From HGM10611 sp964384805 (lineage in GTDB: Bacteria > Bacillota_I > Bacilli_A > ML615J-28 > CAG-313): 35,086 nt of DNA. Each line of letters opens with the position of its first letter. Position 1 is the stretch's first letter. A model generated the notes under the pieces. It was not told where the DNA came from. It worked only from the letters and a program-made list of their open reading frames with translations, and searched no databases. This document shows positions 16,752 through 25,716 of this stretch, piece after piece. The stretch is from NCBI GenBank assembly GCA_964384805.1, contig CAYLLO010000010.1, positions 1 to 35,086 on the forward strand. Reading direction: 5' to 3'. The position numbers were made by a program, and so were the translations under genes.

Positions 16752-16780
16752 TTGACATAAACCTCTACTTGATGTATAAT
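16752..16780 (+). promoter_or_regulatory. Perfect consensus promoter of AAA ATPase gene
   Basis: TTGACA (16752-16757), 17-nt spacer, TATAAT (16775-16780): exact consensus, the strongest-looking promoter in the window besides 18784-18812. Confidence 0.85.
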
Positions 16781-16843
16781 AAGTATGAAAAATGCAGAAG
16801 ATATAAGCAAAATAAATAGATAAAATGAGGAGATTTATGCAAA

Positions 16844-18154
16844 ATGGAACGAACCCTTATTACTAAACTTATTGAGTGGAAAGAAAAATCCAACAGAAAA
16901 CCGCTGATACTAAAAGGTGTTAGACAATGTGGAAAAACCCATTTAATTAAAGAATTTGGAAAACGGTATTACGAGTCATACGCGTATTTTAATTTTGAAG
17001 AAAACGATGCTTTGAAAACTGTCTTTGAAAAGAATTATGATACTTCACGTATCATTTTTGAACTTGGATTGTATATTGGAAAAACGATAGAACCTGACAA
17101 AACCCTCATAATTTTTGATGAGATTCAAGAATGTGGTAGAGCTATAACTGCTATGAAATATTTTTGTGAAAATGCTCCTGAATATCATATTGTTTGTGCT
17201 GGTTCGCTTTTGGGAATTGCCTTACAAAAGCAGCTTTCTTTTCCTGTTGGAAAGGTTGATTTTCTTACCCTCTACCCTATGAGCTTTTCGGAGTTTTTAC
17301 GTGCCGCAGGTCCTGAAACACTTGCGGATTATGTTGAAAACTTCCAAAAGGGAGATAATCTCCCCGAAGTAATCGGTGAGAAGCTTGCTACCTTTCTTAG
17401 ACAGTATTATATTACGGGTGGTATGCCTGAAGTTGTTAATGTATGGTGTAATACACATAGTATAGAGCAAGTAGAATATATACAGCAGGCAATCATAAAT
17501 AGCTATGAACTTGACTTTGCCAAGCACGCGCCTATAAAAGATTTTCCTAAGTTGACCGCGATTTGGCGCTCAATTCCTGAACAACTTGCCAAGGAGAATA
17601 CCAAATTCATTTTTAGTCACGTCAAAAAAGGGTGGCGTTCTAAAGATCTTGAAGATGCTCTTGAATGGCTAATTGGTGCAGGACTTGTTTATAAAGTCCG
17701 CAAAATTGAAAAACCGTTTATTCCGCTTTCTTCTTATGCCGATGATACCTCATTCAAACTTTATATGTCTGATGTTGGTATTTTACGAAAACTATCCAAG
17801 CTCCCTTATGAGGTGGTATTGGATGCAACAACGACCTACAAAGAGTTCAAAGGATCTATGACGGAAAATTACGTTCTTTGTGAACTTTTGAAATCGGTTG
17901 ACGATACGGCATATTATTGGTCAAGCGGAAACACTGCTGAGGTTGATTTTATAGTTCTAAGCGGTACGGAGATAGTGCCGATTGAAGTAAAATCTGAAAG
18001 AAATGTCAAGGCTCGTTCTCTTTCTGAGTATAGGAAAAAGTACGCACCTAGATATTCCGTCAAGACTTCTATGAGACACGAAATCGCTGGAGAGGATATG
18101 TTAAACATTCCTTTGTATTTGATTTCAAGAATGGCGAATTTTACGAAAATCTAA
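16844..18154 (+). CDS. AAA family ATPase with C-terminal DUF4143/nuclease-like domain
   Basis: 436 residues of the family usually annotated ATP-binding protein (AAA_14 + DUF4143). Walker A GVRQCGKT (25-32), Walker B TLIIFDEIQE (87-96), a sensor-like CAGSLLG, and a C-terminal PD-(D/E)XK-like signature AEVDFIV...PIEVKSE. Biological role is not established; members are common in gut bacteria, often multiple and mobile. The codon choice (more G/C at third positions, e.g. around 17300-17600) differs from its neighbours and it is bordered by an IS21 remnant, suggesting recent transfer. ATG 16844 overlaps an out-of-frame ATG at 16837; AGGAG at 16828-16832 fits either, but only 16844 opens this frame. 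It has its own promoter and terminator. Confidence 0.85.
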   Translation: MERTLITKLIEWKEKSNRKPLILKGVRQCGKTHLIKEFGKRYYESYAYFNFEENDALKTVFEKNYDTSRIIFELGLYIGKTIEPDKTLIIFDEIQECGRAITAMKYFCENAPEYHIVCAGSLLGIALQKQLSFPVGKVDFLTLYPMSFSEFLRAAGPETLADYVENFQKGDNLPEVIGEKLATFLRQYYITGGMPEVVNVWCNTHSIEQVEYIQQAIINSYELDFAKHAPIKDFPKLTAIWRSIPEQLAKENTKFIFSHVKKGWRSKDLEDALEWLIGAGLVYKVRKIEKPFIPLSSYADDTSFKLYMSDVGILRKLSKLPYEVVLDATTTYKEFKGSMTENYVLCELLKSVDDTAYYWSSGNTAEVDFIVLSGTEIVPIEVKSERNVKARSLSEYRKKYAPRYSVKTSMRHEIAGEDMLNIPLYLISRMANFTKI

Positions 18155-18177
18155 AGTACATTGTTAATAATAAAATA

Positions 18178-18233
18178 AAGATAACTAAAAAGTAGAATTT
18201 TAGCAATTAATCTACCATAGGTTATCTTTTTTG
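18178..18233 (+). terminator. Terminator after AAA ATPase gene
   Basis: AAAGATAAC (18178-18186) pairs with GTTATCTTT (18221-18229) with an inner stem GTAGA/TCTAC (18192-18196, 18211-18215), followed by T's. Confidence 0.8.
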
Positions 18234-18307
18234 ATATATTATCTATATATTAAGAATTAGGCTTATGAATTCATACATTAGTACTAACTTTAACTTATTT
18301 TAAACGT

Positions 18308-18760
18308 GTGAATATAAAATCAAATTTTAGTGAACTTGCTAAACAATTAGGAATAGATTGTCACACTTAAATAACATTGTTAAAAAAATTAAAATACTTA
18401 TATTCTAATTTTGAAAAATATGAATAAAATTAAGGATATTTAACTTGATATTTATATACGCCACATGTAAGAGTTGAAATAAAAGCCAGAGAATAACTTC
18501 AAGTTGATAGGAAAGAAGATATTGAAATGATTTCAAAGCATAGTGAAGTATTCCAATTTAATTTATTCGCTATTACTATATAGTATTCAAGGTTGTATTA
18601 TTTTATATATTTAGAATCAAGAACTAAAGAATCATTTATTAGATTTTTTTAGTTTCTTGGTATCATATTGGTTGAGTGATAAAAGAAACTGATAACATGA
18701 AATCAGTAAAAACTATTTTAAATGAAGATAAAATTAAATGTTATAAAATAAACACACATA
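18308..18760 (+). pseudogene. Decayed IS21-family transposase (istA) remnant
   Basis: No open frame, but reading through stops gives NFSELAKQLGIDCHT* (the IstA helix-turn-helix), then after an apparent deletion VRVEIKARE*LQVDRKEDIE, SEVFQFNLFAITI*YSRL and ESRTKESFIRFF*, and near 18690 TDNMKSVKTILNED. These follow the order of IS21 IstA motifs (pGEqlQvDWkeDIe, GYSR, LTDNM). At least four in-frame stops and an internal deletion make it dead. No istB is seen. It explains most of the 18155-18780 gap. Confidence 0.75.
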
Positions 18761-18783
18761 AACACATTAATTGATATTTCCAT

Positions 18784-18812
18784 TTGACAAATTTTGATAA
18801 TTATTATATAAT
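18784..18812 (+). promoter_or_regulatory. Consensus promoter before the manganese riboswitch
   Basis: TTGACA (18784-18789), 17-nt spacer, TATAAT (18807-18812); about 180 nt before the coding start, leaving room for the riboswitch leader. Confidence 0.85.
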
Positions 18813-18830
18813 AAACATGTTAAAATATCC

Positions 18831-18963
18831 CTAAAAGGGGAGTAGCATATAGTATTACTATAGTTGTATTCGTCATCTCGTTTTAATTTTTAAACCGGAT
18901 ACAATAAAGCGCATATTCGCTAATGCAAGACCTTTTACCAAATATTATTTGGTGGGGTCTTTT
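18831..18963 (+). promoter_or_regulatory. yybP-ykoY manganese riboswitch
   Basis: The leader has the hallmarks of the yybP-ykoY Mn2+ riboswitch: AAAAGGGGAGTAGC (18833-18846) at the 5' side and GCTAATGCAAGACC (18919-18932) at the 3' side. It is followed by a terminator made from AAGACC (18927-18932), so the riboswitch 3' strand and the terminator compete. In the known class Mn2+ binding prevents termination and turns on Mn exporters and P-type ATPases, which matches the gene downstream. Confidence 0.88.
18927..18963 (+). terminator. Expression-platform terminator of the Mn riboswitch
   Basis: AAGACC (18927-18932) with GGTCTT (18956-18961), and an inner ACCAAAT/ATTTGGT stem, followed by T's. 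It ends 30 nt before the ATPase start, so it decides expression. Confidence 0.8.
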
Positions 18964-18993
18964 ATCATTTGTAGTACATATAAGGAGGAAAAA

Positions 18994-21612
18994 ATGATAA
19001 CAAATAAAAGTATAAACGAGGTTAAAGAAGAATTTAATACAAATTTAGAATCAGGTTTAACGATCGACGAGGTTACTAAACGTTTAGAAGAATATGGTCC
19101 TAATACTTTACAAGAAAAGCAAAAAACGTCTTTAATTATTCGCTTTTTAGAACAGTTTAAAGATTTTATGGTCATTATCTTATTGGTAGCAGCAATAGTA
19201 TCAATTGTGATTGATCCTGAAGAATGGGTTGAAAGTTTGATTATTTTAATTGTAGTAATAATTAATGCGATATTAGGGACATGGCAAGAAAGTAAAGCCG
19301 AAAAATCTTTAGAAGCTTTAAAAAAATTAAGTACGCCACATGCAAAAGTATTAAGAGAAGGTGTAGTTGTATCAATTAATTCAACCGAACTTGTTCCAGG
19401 GGATATTGTCATAATTGAAGCAGGAGATTTTGTTCCAGCCGATGGACGTTTAATTGAGGCAGTATCGCTTGTTATTGATGAATCAGCCCTAACAGGAGAA
19501 TCGGTGCCAGTTGCTAAAACGACAGAAGTTATTAAAAAAACAGATGTGTCACTTGGTGATATGCATAATTGCATATTTTCATCAACCTATGTAACATATG
19601 GTCGAGGTAAAGCTATTGTTACTGGTACGGGAATGAATACGGAAATTGGTAAAATTGCTGCCTCATTAATAGATACTGCTAAAGAACTTACACCCCTTCA
19701 AATCAAACTTGATCAAATTGGTAAGTTTATTGGGATGATTTGTATTATTATTTGTTTAGTAGTTTTAGGAATGGAATTACTTGCAGGTAGTGAATTTGGA
19801 GATGCATTTATGACCGCTATTGCCTTAACGGTAGCTTCTATTCCTGAAGGACTCGCAACCGTTGTAACCATTGTTTTGGCAATTGGCGTAGAAAAAATGG
19901 CGAAACAGAAAGCTATTGTGAAAAAATTACCTGCTGTAGAAACTTTAGGATGTGCATCGGTTATTTGTTCTGATAAAACAGGAACGTTAACTCAAAATAA
20001 AATGACCGTTGTTAAATATTATTGTGAAGGAATTTATAATATTGATGCTCCACTTAGCAATAAAGCTAAAATGATGCTTGAATTCTTTAGTCTTTGTACT
20101 GATGCATCAAGTACCATCGTTGATGGAGTTAGAAAAGATATTGGAGATCCAACTGAAGTTGCTTTAATTGTAGCTCAACAAAAATATCTTCCTAATCCAG
20201 AATATGGTGTATATGAACGTATTAATGATTTACCATTTGACTCTGAACGTAAAATGATGAGTGTTATTTTAGATTATAATGGCAAATACTTAGTGATTAC
20301 AAAAGGAGCTCCAGATGTCATTATGGACCATTGTAAAAACCAAGAAGAGGCTATTAAGATGGAACAAGCTAATGCTGAGATGGCTAGTAAAGCTTTGCGT
20401 GTTTTAGGTATTGGTTATAAAATAATTGATACTTTACCAACCGAATTAACGAGTGAAAAAATCGAATGTGGTTTAGAATTTTTAGGGCTTGTGGGGATGA
20501 TTGACCCTGCACGTCCTGAAGTTAAAGAAGCCATTGCTCTTGCAAGTAGAGCTGGTATTAGAACGATTATGATTACAGGAGATCATATAGCAACAGCAAG
20601 AGCTATTGCTAGAGAATTAAATATCTTACATGATGGAGAAGAAGCTATTACAAGTAGTGAACTTAAAAAACTAACAGATAAAGAATTATATGCGAATATT
20701 GAAAAATATTCTGTATATGCTCGTGTTGCCCCTGAAGATAAGGTAAGAATTGTTGAAGCATGGCAAAGTAAAGGTTATGTCGTATCAATGACAGGTGATG
20801 GGGTAAATGATTCTCCAGCCTTAAAAAAAGCCGATATTGGGTGTGCAATGGGGATTACTGGAACTGATGTTGCCAAAGAAGCGGCAGAAGTGGTTTTAGT
20901 TGATGATAATTTTCAAACTATTGTTAGAGCAGTAGAACAAGGTCGTGGAATTTATGCTAATATTAAAAAAGTTGTAAAATACTTATTATCTAGTAATATT
21001 GGAGAAGTGTTAACGATTTTTTTAGCTTCGCTTATTTCTTTACTTGTTCCAAGTTTAGATTTTGGGGTACCGCTTCTCGCAATCCATTTATTATGGGTTA
21101 ACTTAATAACTGATAGTTTGCCGGCCTTTGCCCTAGGTACTGAAGAACCAGAACCTGATATAATGGACAATAAACCTCGTCCTAAAAATGAAAGTTTTTT
21201 TGCGCATGGCATGGGAATAACGATTGTTTTGGAAGGGATAATGATTGGATTACTAACTCTTGTGGGATATATGATAGGACATTTTGAATCACCTGGAACA
21301 TATTTAGGACCAACAATGGCTTTTGTTACTTTGTCAAGTGCTCAATTATTTCATGCCTTTAATACAAAAAGTGAACATTCGATTTTAAATAAAAAATTAT
21401 TCAGTAATAAATATTTACTTGGGGCTTTTGTTTTAGGGATGATTTTACAAATGTGTATTTGTTATATTCCTCCACTGGCCAATGTATTTAAAGTAGTTCC
21501 ATTAGAACTTCCATATCTAGGAATTTGTTTAATATTAGCAGGAATGCCAATTATTATTGTTGAGGTAGCTAAATTAATCAAAAAGATAATTAAAACCAAT
21601 AAAACCATTTAA
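18994..21612 (+). CDS. P-type cation-transporting ATPase (type IIA, Ca2+/Mn2+)
   Basis: 872-residue membrane pump of the PacL/PMR1 type. N-terminal cation ATPase domain; actuator TGES (167-170); M4 PEGL (284-287); phosphorylated Asp327 in DKTGT; TGDGVND hinge (600-606); C-terminal transmembrane bundle with WVNLITDSLPA, whose N703 and D707 correspond to M6 metal ligands of Ca2+ pumps. The manganese riboswitch in the leader suggests that it exports Mn2+ (possibly also Ca2+). I use ATG 18994 with TAAGGAGGAA directly upstream; the open frame extends back to 18949 but this would run into the terminator. The serpin gene follows after 33 nt with no terminator. Confidence 0.94.
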   Translation: MITNKSINEVKEEFNTNLESGLTIDEVTKRLEEYGPNTLQEKQKTSLIIRFLEQFKDFMVIILLVAAIVSIVIDPEEWVESLIILIVVIINAILGTWQESKAEKSLEALKKLSTPHAKVLREGVVVSINSTELVPGDIVIIEAGDFVPADGRLIEAVSLVIDESALTGESVPVAKTTEVIKKTDVSLGDMHNCIFSSTYVTYGRGKAIVTGTGMNTEIGKIAASLIDTAKELTPLQIKLDQIGKFIGMICIIICLVVLGMELLAGSEFGDAFMTAIALTVASIPEGLATVVTIVLAIGVEKMAKQKAIVKKLPAVETLGCASVICSDKTGTLTQNKMTVVKYYCEGIYNIDAPLSNKAKMMLEFFSLCTDASSTIVDGVRKDIGDPTEVALIVAQQKYLPNPEYGVYERINDLPFDSERKMMSVILDYNGKYLVITKGAPDVIMDHCKNQEEAIKMEQANAEMASKALRVLGIGYKIIDTLPTELTSEKIECGLEFLGLVGMIDPARPEVKEAIALASRAGIRTIMITGDHIATARAIARELNILHDGEEAITSSELKKLTDKELYANIEKYSVYARVAPEDKVRIVEAWQSKGYVVSMTGDGVNDSPALKKADIGCAMGITGTDVAKEAAEVVLVDDNFQTIVRAVEQGRGIYANIKKVVKYLLSSNIGEVLTIFLASLISLLVPSLDFGVPLLAIHLLWVNLITDSLPAFALGTEEPEPDIMDNKPRPKNESFFAHGMGITIVLEGIMIGLLTLVGYMIGHFESPGTYLGPTMAFVTLSSAQLFHAFNTKSEHSILNKKLFSNKYLLGAFVLGMILQMCICYIPPLANVFKVVPLELPYLGICLILAGMPIIIVEVAKLIKKIIKTNKTI

Positions 21613-21645
21613 AAAATTGTTATATTATTAAGAGGTGGTAATCTA

Positions 21646-23004
21646 ATGTTGAAAAAGAAAATAATATTTTGCATATTATTATTAATGTTTTTATTTGTTG
21701 GTACATCATGTGCTTCAGAATTAGATTTAAATTATCTTAAATTAGAAGCAAAAGAAAAAGTCAGTTTATCATATGAAGATAAAAATGAAGAAGGATATGT
21801 AACATTTTTAAAAAAACTAGACACCTTCTACGCATCTTTAAGTGAAGAACTATATAATGAATATGGTAAAAAATATAGTAATATTTGTGTTTCTCCTGTA
21901 TCAATTTATATGGCCCTTGCTTTAACTATTGAATGTTCAGCAGAAAATACCCGTAATGAATTATTGAATGCCATTGGTGTAACATATGAAGAAGTAAAAA
22001 CTTATACAAAACGGTTATATGCTCAAATGAATCAAGAATTCACTCAAATAAATGAATTTGGCCAAAAAGAAGTAAAAGCTTTAGAATTATTGACTAACTC
22101 AATTTGGTTTGAAGAGTCAATAGCATTAAAAGAAGTGGGGCTAACTAATTTGGCTAATTATTATAATTGTTCATCATATGCTGCTCCATTTAGTAAAAAT
22201 AATCATAAAGCTAATCAAGCATTAAGAGATTATGTTAAGCGGAATACTAAAGGTCTTATAGATAGAGATTTCCAATTGAGTAAAGATGCTTTAATTGCTT
22301 TAGTTAATACCCTATATTTAAAAGATATTTGGAATAGTTTAGGAGATGAATTAACTTTTACCAAAGAAAAATATTCTTTTAAAAATTACAATGATCAAAT
22401 TCAAAATTTAGAATTATTACAAGGGTATTATAATACTGGAAAAGTTATTGAAACAGAAACTTTTAATCATTTTTATACTATGACTAATCATGGTTTTAAA
22501 TTAAAATTTATTGTTCCTAAAGATGACTACACAGTTGATGATATATATACTAAAGAAGTATTAGAAGAGGTTAATCGTATTAATGATTATCAAGCAGTAA
22601 ATGATATTAATAAAACAATATCTTACACTCGTTGTTTATTCCCTGAATTCAAAGCAAATTTCAATGAAGATATTACTAAAATTATTAAAAATAAATTTAA
22701 TGTCAATGATTTATTTAATTATAAGACTTGTAATTTTTCAAATATTGTCGATGAAACAGAGTATTTAGATAAGTATCCAGGAATTTATTGTTCTACTATT
22801 ATTCATCAAACAGAATTATCGGTTAATAAAAAAGGAATTGAAGGGGCTGCTGTTACCATTGTCGCAATGGATGGAGCAACAGATAATCCAATTGAAGATT
22901 ATCAAAAAGTATATTATGATTTTGTAATTAATCGTGATTTTGTCTTTATGCTAACAGATAGTAGTGATGTTGTGCTATTTACAGGGGTTGTAAAAAATAT
23001 TTAA
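21646..23004 (+). CDS. Serpin family protease inhibitor, secreted (possible lipoprotein)
   Basis: 452 residues. Hydrophobic signal 1-22 ends in FVGTSC; Cys23-like position may be lipidated, though the lipobox is imperfect. Serpin features: NICVSPVSIYMALALT (about 85-100), ALVNTLYLKDIW (about 222-233), a reactive-loop hinge GIEGAAVTIVAMDG (about 403-416) and the signature DFVINRDFVFML near the end. Hinge residues are small (EGAAVT), as in inhibitory serpins, so it probably traps a serine or cysteine protease such as a host enzyme; the P1 residue cannot be assigned by eye. Cotranscription with the Mn-regulated ATPase is likely. GAGGTGG precedes the start. Confidence 0.88.
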   Translation: MLKKKIIFCILLLMFLFVGTSCASELDLNYLKLEAKEKVSLSYEDKNEEGYVTFLKKLDTFYASLSEELYNEYGKKYSNICVSPVSIYMALALTIECSAENTRNELLNAIGVTYEEVKTYTKRLYAQMNQEFTQINEFGQKEVKALELLTNSIWFEESIALKEVGLTNLANYYNCSSYAAPFSKNNHKANQALRDYVKRNTKGLIDRDFQLSKDALIALVNTLYLKDIWNSLGDELTFTKEKYSFKNYNDQIQNLELLQGYYNTGKVIETETFNHFYTMTNHGFKLKFIVPKDDYTVDDIYTKEVLEEVNRINDYQAVNDINKTISYTRCLFPEFKANFNEDITKIIKNKFNVNDLFNYKTCNFSNIVDETEYLDKYPGIYCSTIIHQTELSVNKKGIEGAAVTIVAMDGATDNPIEDYQKVYYDFVINRDFVFMLTDSSDVVLFTGVVKNI

Positions 23005-23012
23005 AAGGATCA

Positions 23013-23072
23013 GGAATTTCTTTTTTAACTAGTTTATGTTATTTAAACTAGGTTTAAAAGAGATTCCTTTTT
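23013..23072 (+). terminator. Long terminator after serpin gene
   Basis: About 24 nt on each side (GGAATTTCTTTTTTAACTAG... with its mismatched complement to 23067) form a long stem with a 4-8 nt loop, followed by T's. Confidence 0.85.
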
Positions 23073-23103
23073 AAAAAAAATTCTAAAAAAAGTATTAAAT
23101 TAC

Positions 23104-23132
23104 TTGCATTTTTTAATAAAATGAATTATACT
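23104..23132 (+). promoter_or_regulatory. Promoter of the feo operon
   Basis: TTGCAT (23104-23109), 17-nt spacer, TATACT (23127-23132). The operator at 23141-23158 sits on the transcription start. Confidence 0.65.
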
Positions 23133-23140
23133 ATTATAGT

Positions 23141-23158
23141 AGTTAGCATATGCTTACT
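23141..23158. promoter_or_regulatory. Candidate iron-regulator operator 1 (feoA)
   Basis: AGTTAGCATATGCTTACT, an 18-bp palindrome with one mismatch, just after the feoA -10 box. It shares GTTAGCA-NN-TGCTwAC with operator 2. The GTTAG/CTAAC half-sites recall DtxR-family boxes, but spacing differs. Confidence 0.65.
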
Positions 23159-23185
23159 AAAAGAAGAAAAAGGCAAGGTGATAAA

Positions 23186-23398
23186 ATGAATTTGACAGAA
23201 GCTGTTGAAGGTAAAGAATACATCATTCAAAGAATTGAAACTGATGATGAAGAATTAGATGCATTTTTATTCACTTTAGGTTGTTACAGTGGTGAACCTA
23301 TTACTGTTATTGCTCATTTAAAAGGGGGATGTACAGTGGCAATTAAAGATGCTAGATACAATATTGATAAACAACTTGCAAAGGCAATTATTGTCTAG
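23186..23398 (+). CDS. feoA: Ferrous iron transport protein A
   Basis: 70-residue SH3-like cytosolic partner of FeoB, needed for normal Fe2+ uptake. Family pattern: LGCYSGEPITVIAHLKGGCTVAI-type strand order (pattern G-x-x-x-G-x-x-I-x-V), and the ending AKAIIV. ATG 23186 has AAGGTG at 23175-23180; the frame extends up to 23150 but that start overlaps the operator. First gene of the feoA-feoB-Cys-rich protein run; a second palindrome lies between feoA and feoB. Confidence 0.85.
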   Translation: MNLTEAVEGKEYIIQRIETDDEELDAFLFTLGCYSGEPITVIAHLKGGCTVAIKDARYNIDKQLAKAIIV

Positions 23399-23421
23399 TA
23401 AAGTTTTTTCTTTGGTAAATT

Positions 23422-23437
23422 GTTAGCAGTTGCTAAC
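23422..23437. promoter_or_regulatory. Candidate iron-regulator operator 2 (feoA-feoB gap)
   Basis: GTTAGCAGTTGCTAAC: a perfect palindrome with 7-nt arms and a 2-nt centre, 23 nt before feoB. Matches operator 1 at 23141-23158. No T-run follows, so it is not a terminator. Confidence 0.65.
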
Positions 23438-23459
23438 TTGATAGAATGGAGGAATATAT

Positions 23460-25457
23460 ATGAAAATAGCATTAGCGGGAAACCCCAATAGTGGAAAAAC
23501 CACAATGTATAATGCATTAACAGGTAGTAATGAAAAAGTAGGAAATTGGGCTGGTGTAACCGTTGAAAAGAAAGAACGCCCAATAAAGAAAAGTTATTAT
23601 AGTACAGATGAATTAACAATTGTCGATTTACCTGGCGCATATTCAATGTCGCCTTTTACATCAGAAGAAAGTATCACTAGCTCATATGTTAGAGAAAAAG
23701 CTCCAGATGCGATTATTAATATTGTTGATGCAACCAATTTAAGTCGTAGTTTGTTCTTTACAACTCAAATTTTAGAACTTGGTGTTCCAGTTGTTGTGGC
23801 TTTAAATAAAGCAGATATTAATAATAAAAAAGAAACAGAAATTAATGTTGAAGAATTATCTAAATTACTTGGTTGTCCAGTTGTCGAAACTATTTCAACA
23901 TCGGCTAAAGGATTAAAAGAGGTTGTAAATGCTGCGGTAAGTTTATTTGGAACTTATCAAAAAGCCCCATATGAACAAGAAGATATTGATTTAACAAATA
24001 AAGCTGAAGTTACGGAAGCTGATAAAAAGCGTTTTGAATTTGTTAATGATGTTGTATCTAAAGTTGAAACACGAAAAGTGCTCACTAAAGATAAAAATTA
24101 TCAAGATAAAATTGATGCAATATTAACTAATAAATGGTTAGGAATTCCTATTTTTGCGGTTATAATGTTTATAGTATTCTGGATTTCCCAAGTAGGACCA
24201 GGGGCATGGCTTGGTGATTTATTCAGTGGATGGTTAGAAATTGGTCAAGAATGGGTAGCAGGATTATTGAATAGTGATTCCATTTGGGCATCAATTTTAG
24301 TTGATGGTATTATTGGAGGATTAATTGCAGTTGTTGGATTTTTACCACTTGTAATGGTAATGTATTTCTTAATTGCTTTACTTGAAGATTGTGGATATAT
24401 GGCACGGGTAAGTGTGGTATTAGATCCAATTTTTAAAAAGGTTGGATTATCTGGTAAATCAGTTATTCCGTTTGTTATTGGGACCGGATGTGCAATTCCT
24501 GGAGTAATGGCTTGTCGTACCATTCGTAATGAAAGAGAACGTCGTGCGACCGCAATGTTAACCCCATTTATGCCATGCGGAGCTAAACTTCCAGTTATTA
24601 GTTTATTTGTCGGAGCATTCTTTAGAAATTCTCCATGGGTTGGACCGTTAATGTATTTAGTTGGTTTAGTTATCATTTTCTTATGTGCGTTGTTAATTAA
24701 TTTACTAACTGGTCATAAAGTACGTAAATCATTCTTTATCATTGAACTTCCTGAATATAAACTTCCAAGTCTTTCAAGAGCATGTGGTTCAATGTTAAAT
24801 CGTGGATGGGCTTATATCGTTAAAGCAGGGACTATTATTTTGGTATGTAACTTTGTAGTACATGTAATGCAAAACTTTAATTGGAATTTTGAAGTAGTAG
24901 CTGAGGGAATGGAACACACATCGATTTTAGCTACTATTGCGACCCCATTTGCATATGTAATTGCCCCTATTATTGGAGTTGTTGTATGGCAACTTGCTGC
25001 GGCTGCTGTAACTGGATTTATTGCCAAAGAAAATGTTGTTGGTACTTTAGCTGTATGTTTTGCTATTTCTAATCTTTTTGATTTAGATGAATTAGAAATG
25101 ATTGAAGGTAGTGCTGACGCCGTTGTTGCCACATTTGGTATTACCTCAGTGGCAGCTCTAGCATATTTGATGTTTAACTTATTTACACCTCCTTGTTTTG
25201 CGGCTATTGGAGCTATGAATTCTGAAATTAAAAGTAAAAAATGGTTATTTGCTGGAATCGGATTACAATTTGCAGTAGGATATACTGTAGCATTCTTAGT
25301 ATTCTTCTTTGGGTCATTATTTACTGGAGCAAGTTTTGGAGCTGCATGGATGCCAATTGTTGGATGGATAGTTGTTGGTTTAATAGCAGTTATTATAACT
25401 ATTCTTATTATTAGAAAGAATAAACAAATTAAAACAGAATATGCATTAGGTAGATAG
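23460..25457 (+). CDS. feoB: Ferrous iron transporter B
   Basis: 665-residue Fe2+ permease of the cytoplasmic membrane. N-terminal GTPase: G1 GNPNSGKT (7-14), switch NWAGVTVEKKE (29-39), G3 DLPG (56-59), G4 NKAD (116-119), then a guanine-dissociation-inhibitor helix region and a C-terminal transport domain with two Gate (nucleoside recognition) repeats, including GTGCAIPGVMACRTIRNERERR and PPCFAAIGAMNSE motifs (each conserved in FeoB). Length is on the short side but complete. TGGAGG precedes ATG 23460. Downstream is the Cys-rich partner after 3 nt. Regulation by the palindromes at 23141 and 23422 is inferred. Confidence 0.96.
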   Translation: MKIALAGNPNSGKTTMYNALTGSNEKVGNWAGVTVEKKERPIKKSYYSTDELTIVDLPGAYSMSPFTSEESITSSYVREKAPDAIINIVDATNLSRSLFFTTQILELGVPVVVALNKADINNKKETEINVEELSKLLGCPVVETISTSAKGLKEVVNAAVSLFGTYQKAPYEQEDIDLTNKAEVTEADKKRFEFVNDVVSKVETRKVLTKDKNYQDKIDAILTNKWLGIPIFAVIMFIVFWISQVGPGAWLGDLFSGWLEIGQEWVAGLLNSDSIWASILVDGIIGGLIAVVGFLPLVMVMYFLIALLEDCGYMARVSVVLDPIFKKVGLSGKSVIPFVIGTGCAIPGVMACRTIRNERERRATAMLTPFMPCGAKLPVISLFVGAFFRNSPWVGPLMYLVGLVIIFLCALLINLLTGHKVRKSFFIIELPEYKLPSLSRACGSMLNRGWAYIVKAGTIILVCNFVVHVMQNFNWNFEVVAEGMEHTSILATIATPFAYVIAPIIGVVVWQLAAAAVTGFIAKENVVGTLAVCFAISNLFDLDELEMIEGSADAVVATFGITSVAALAYLMFNLFTPPCFAAIGAMNSEIKSKKWLFAGIGLQFAVGYTVAFLVFFFGSLFTGASFGAAWMPIVGWIVVGLIAVIITILIIRKNKQIKTEYALGR

Positions 25458-25460
25458 TTT

Positions 25461-25670
25461 ATGCTAGAAGATGTTATTGCTATAATTTTAATAGTTTTAA
25501 TAATTGGTGCAGCAACATTTTATATTATAAAAGCTAAAAAAAGAGGACAAAAATGTATTGGTTGTCCCTACAGTAAATCATGTAATTCTCAAAACAAAGA
25601 ATCACATAATTGTTGTAGTAAAGGTAATAGCACCCCAAATTGCTGTTGTCATAATAAAAAAGAAGAATAA
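25461..25670 (+). CDS. FeoB-associated Cys-rich membrane protein
   Basis: 69 residues: one N-terminal transmembrane helix (about 4-24), a short basic segment, then nine cysteines (CIGCPYSKSC, NCC, NCCC) and a Lys/Glu tail. Matches the small family often found after feoB (PF12669 type), possibly a metal-binding aid for Fe2+ entry or release. It follows feoB after 3 nt and is closed by a terminator at 25674-25707. Confidence 0.88.
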   Translation: MLEDVIAIILIVLIIGAATFYIIKAKKRGQKCIGCPYSKSCNSQNKESHNCCSKGNSTPNCCCHNKKEE

Positions 25671-25673
25671 AAA

Positions 25674-25707
25674 AATCACTCATAGCCATTGGTTATGAGT
25701 GATTTCT
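25674..25707 (+). terminator. Terminator of the feo operon
   Basis: AATCACTCATA (25674-25684) pairs perfectly with TATGAGTGATT (25694-25704), then TT-rich tail. Confidence 0.8.
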
Positions 25708-25716
25708 ATATATTTA

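Noticed and set aside
16837..16866. Nine-codon leader peptide (MQNGTNPYY) overlapping the AAA ATPase start
   Set aside because: It is a chance ATG 7 nt upstream and out of frame; the ribosome site suits either and nothing supports attenuation.
18155..18780. A functional gene in the 18.2-18.8 kb gap
   Set aside because: All frames are broken; the readable pieces are an IS21 IstA remnant.
18945..19574. 209-residue minus-strand frame over the ATPase start and riboswitch
   Set aside because: Shadow of the ATPase gene; it would cross the riboswitch terminator and has no family motif.
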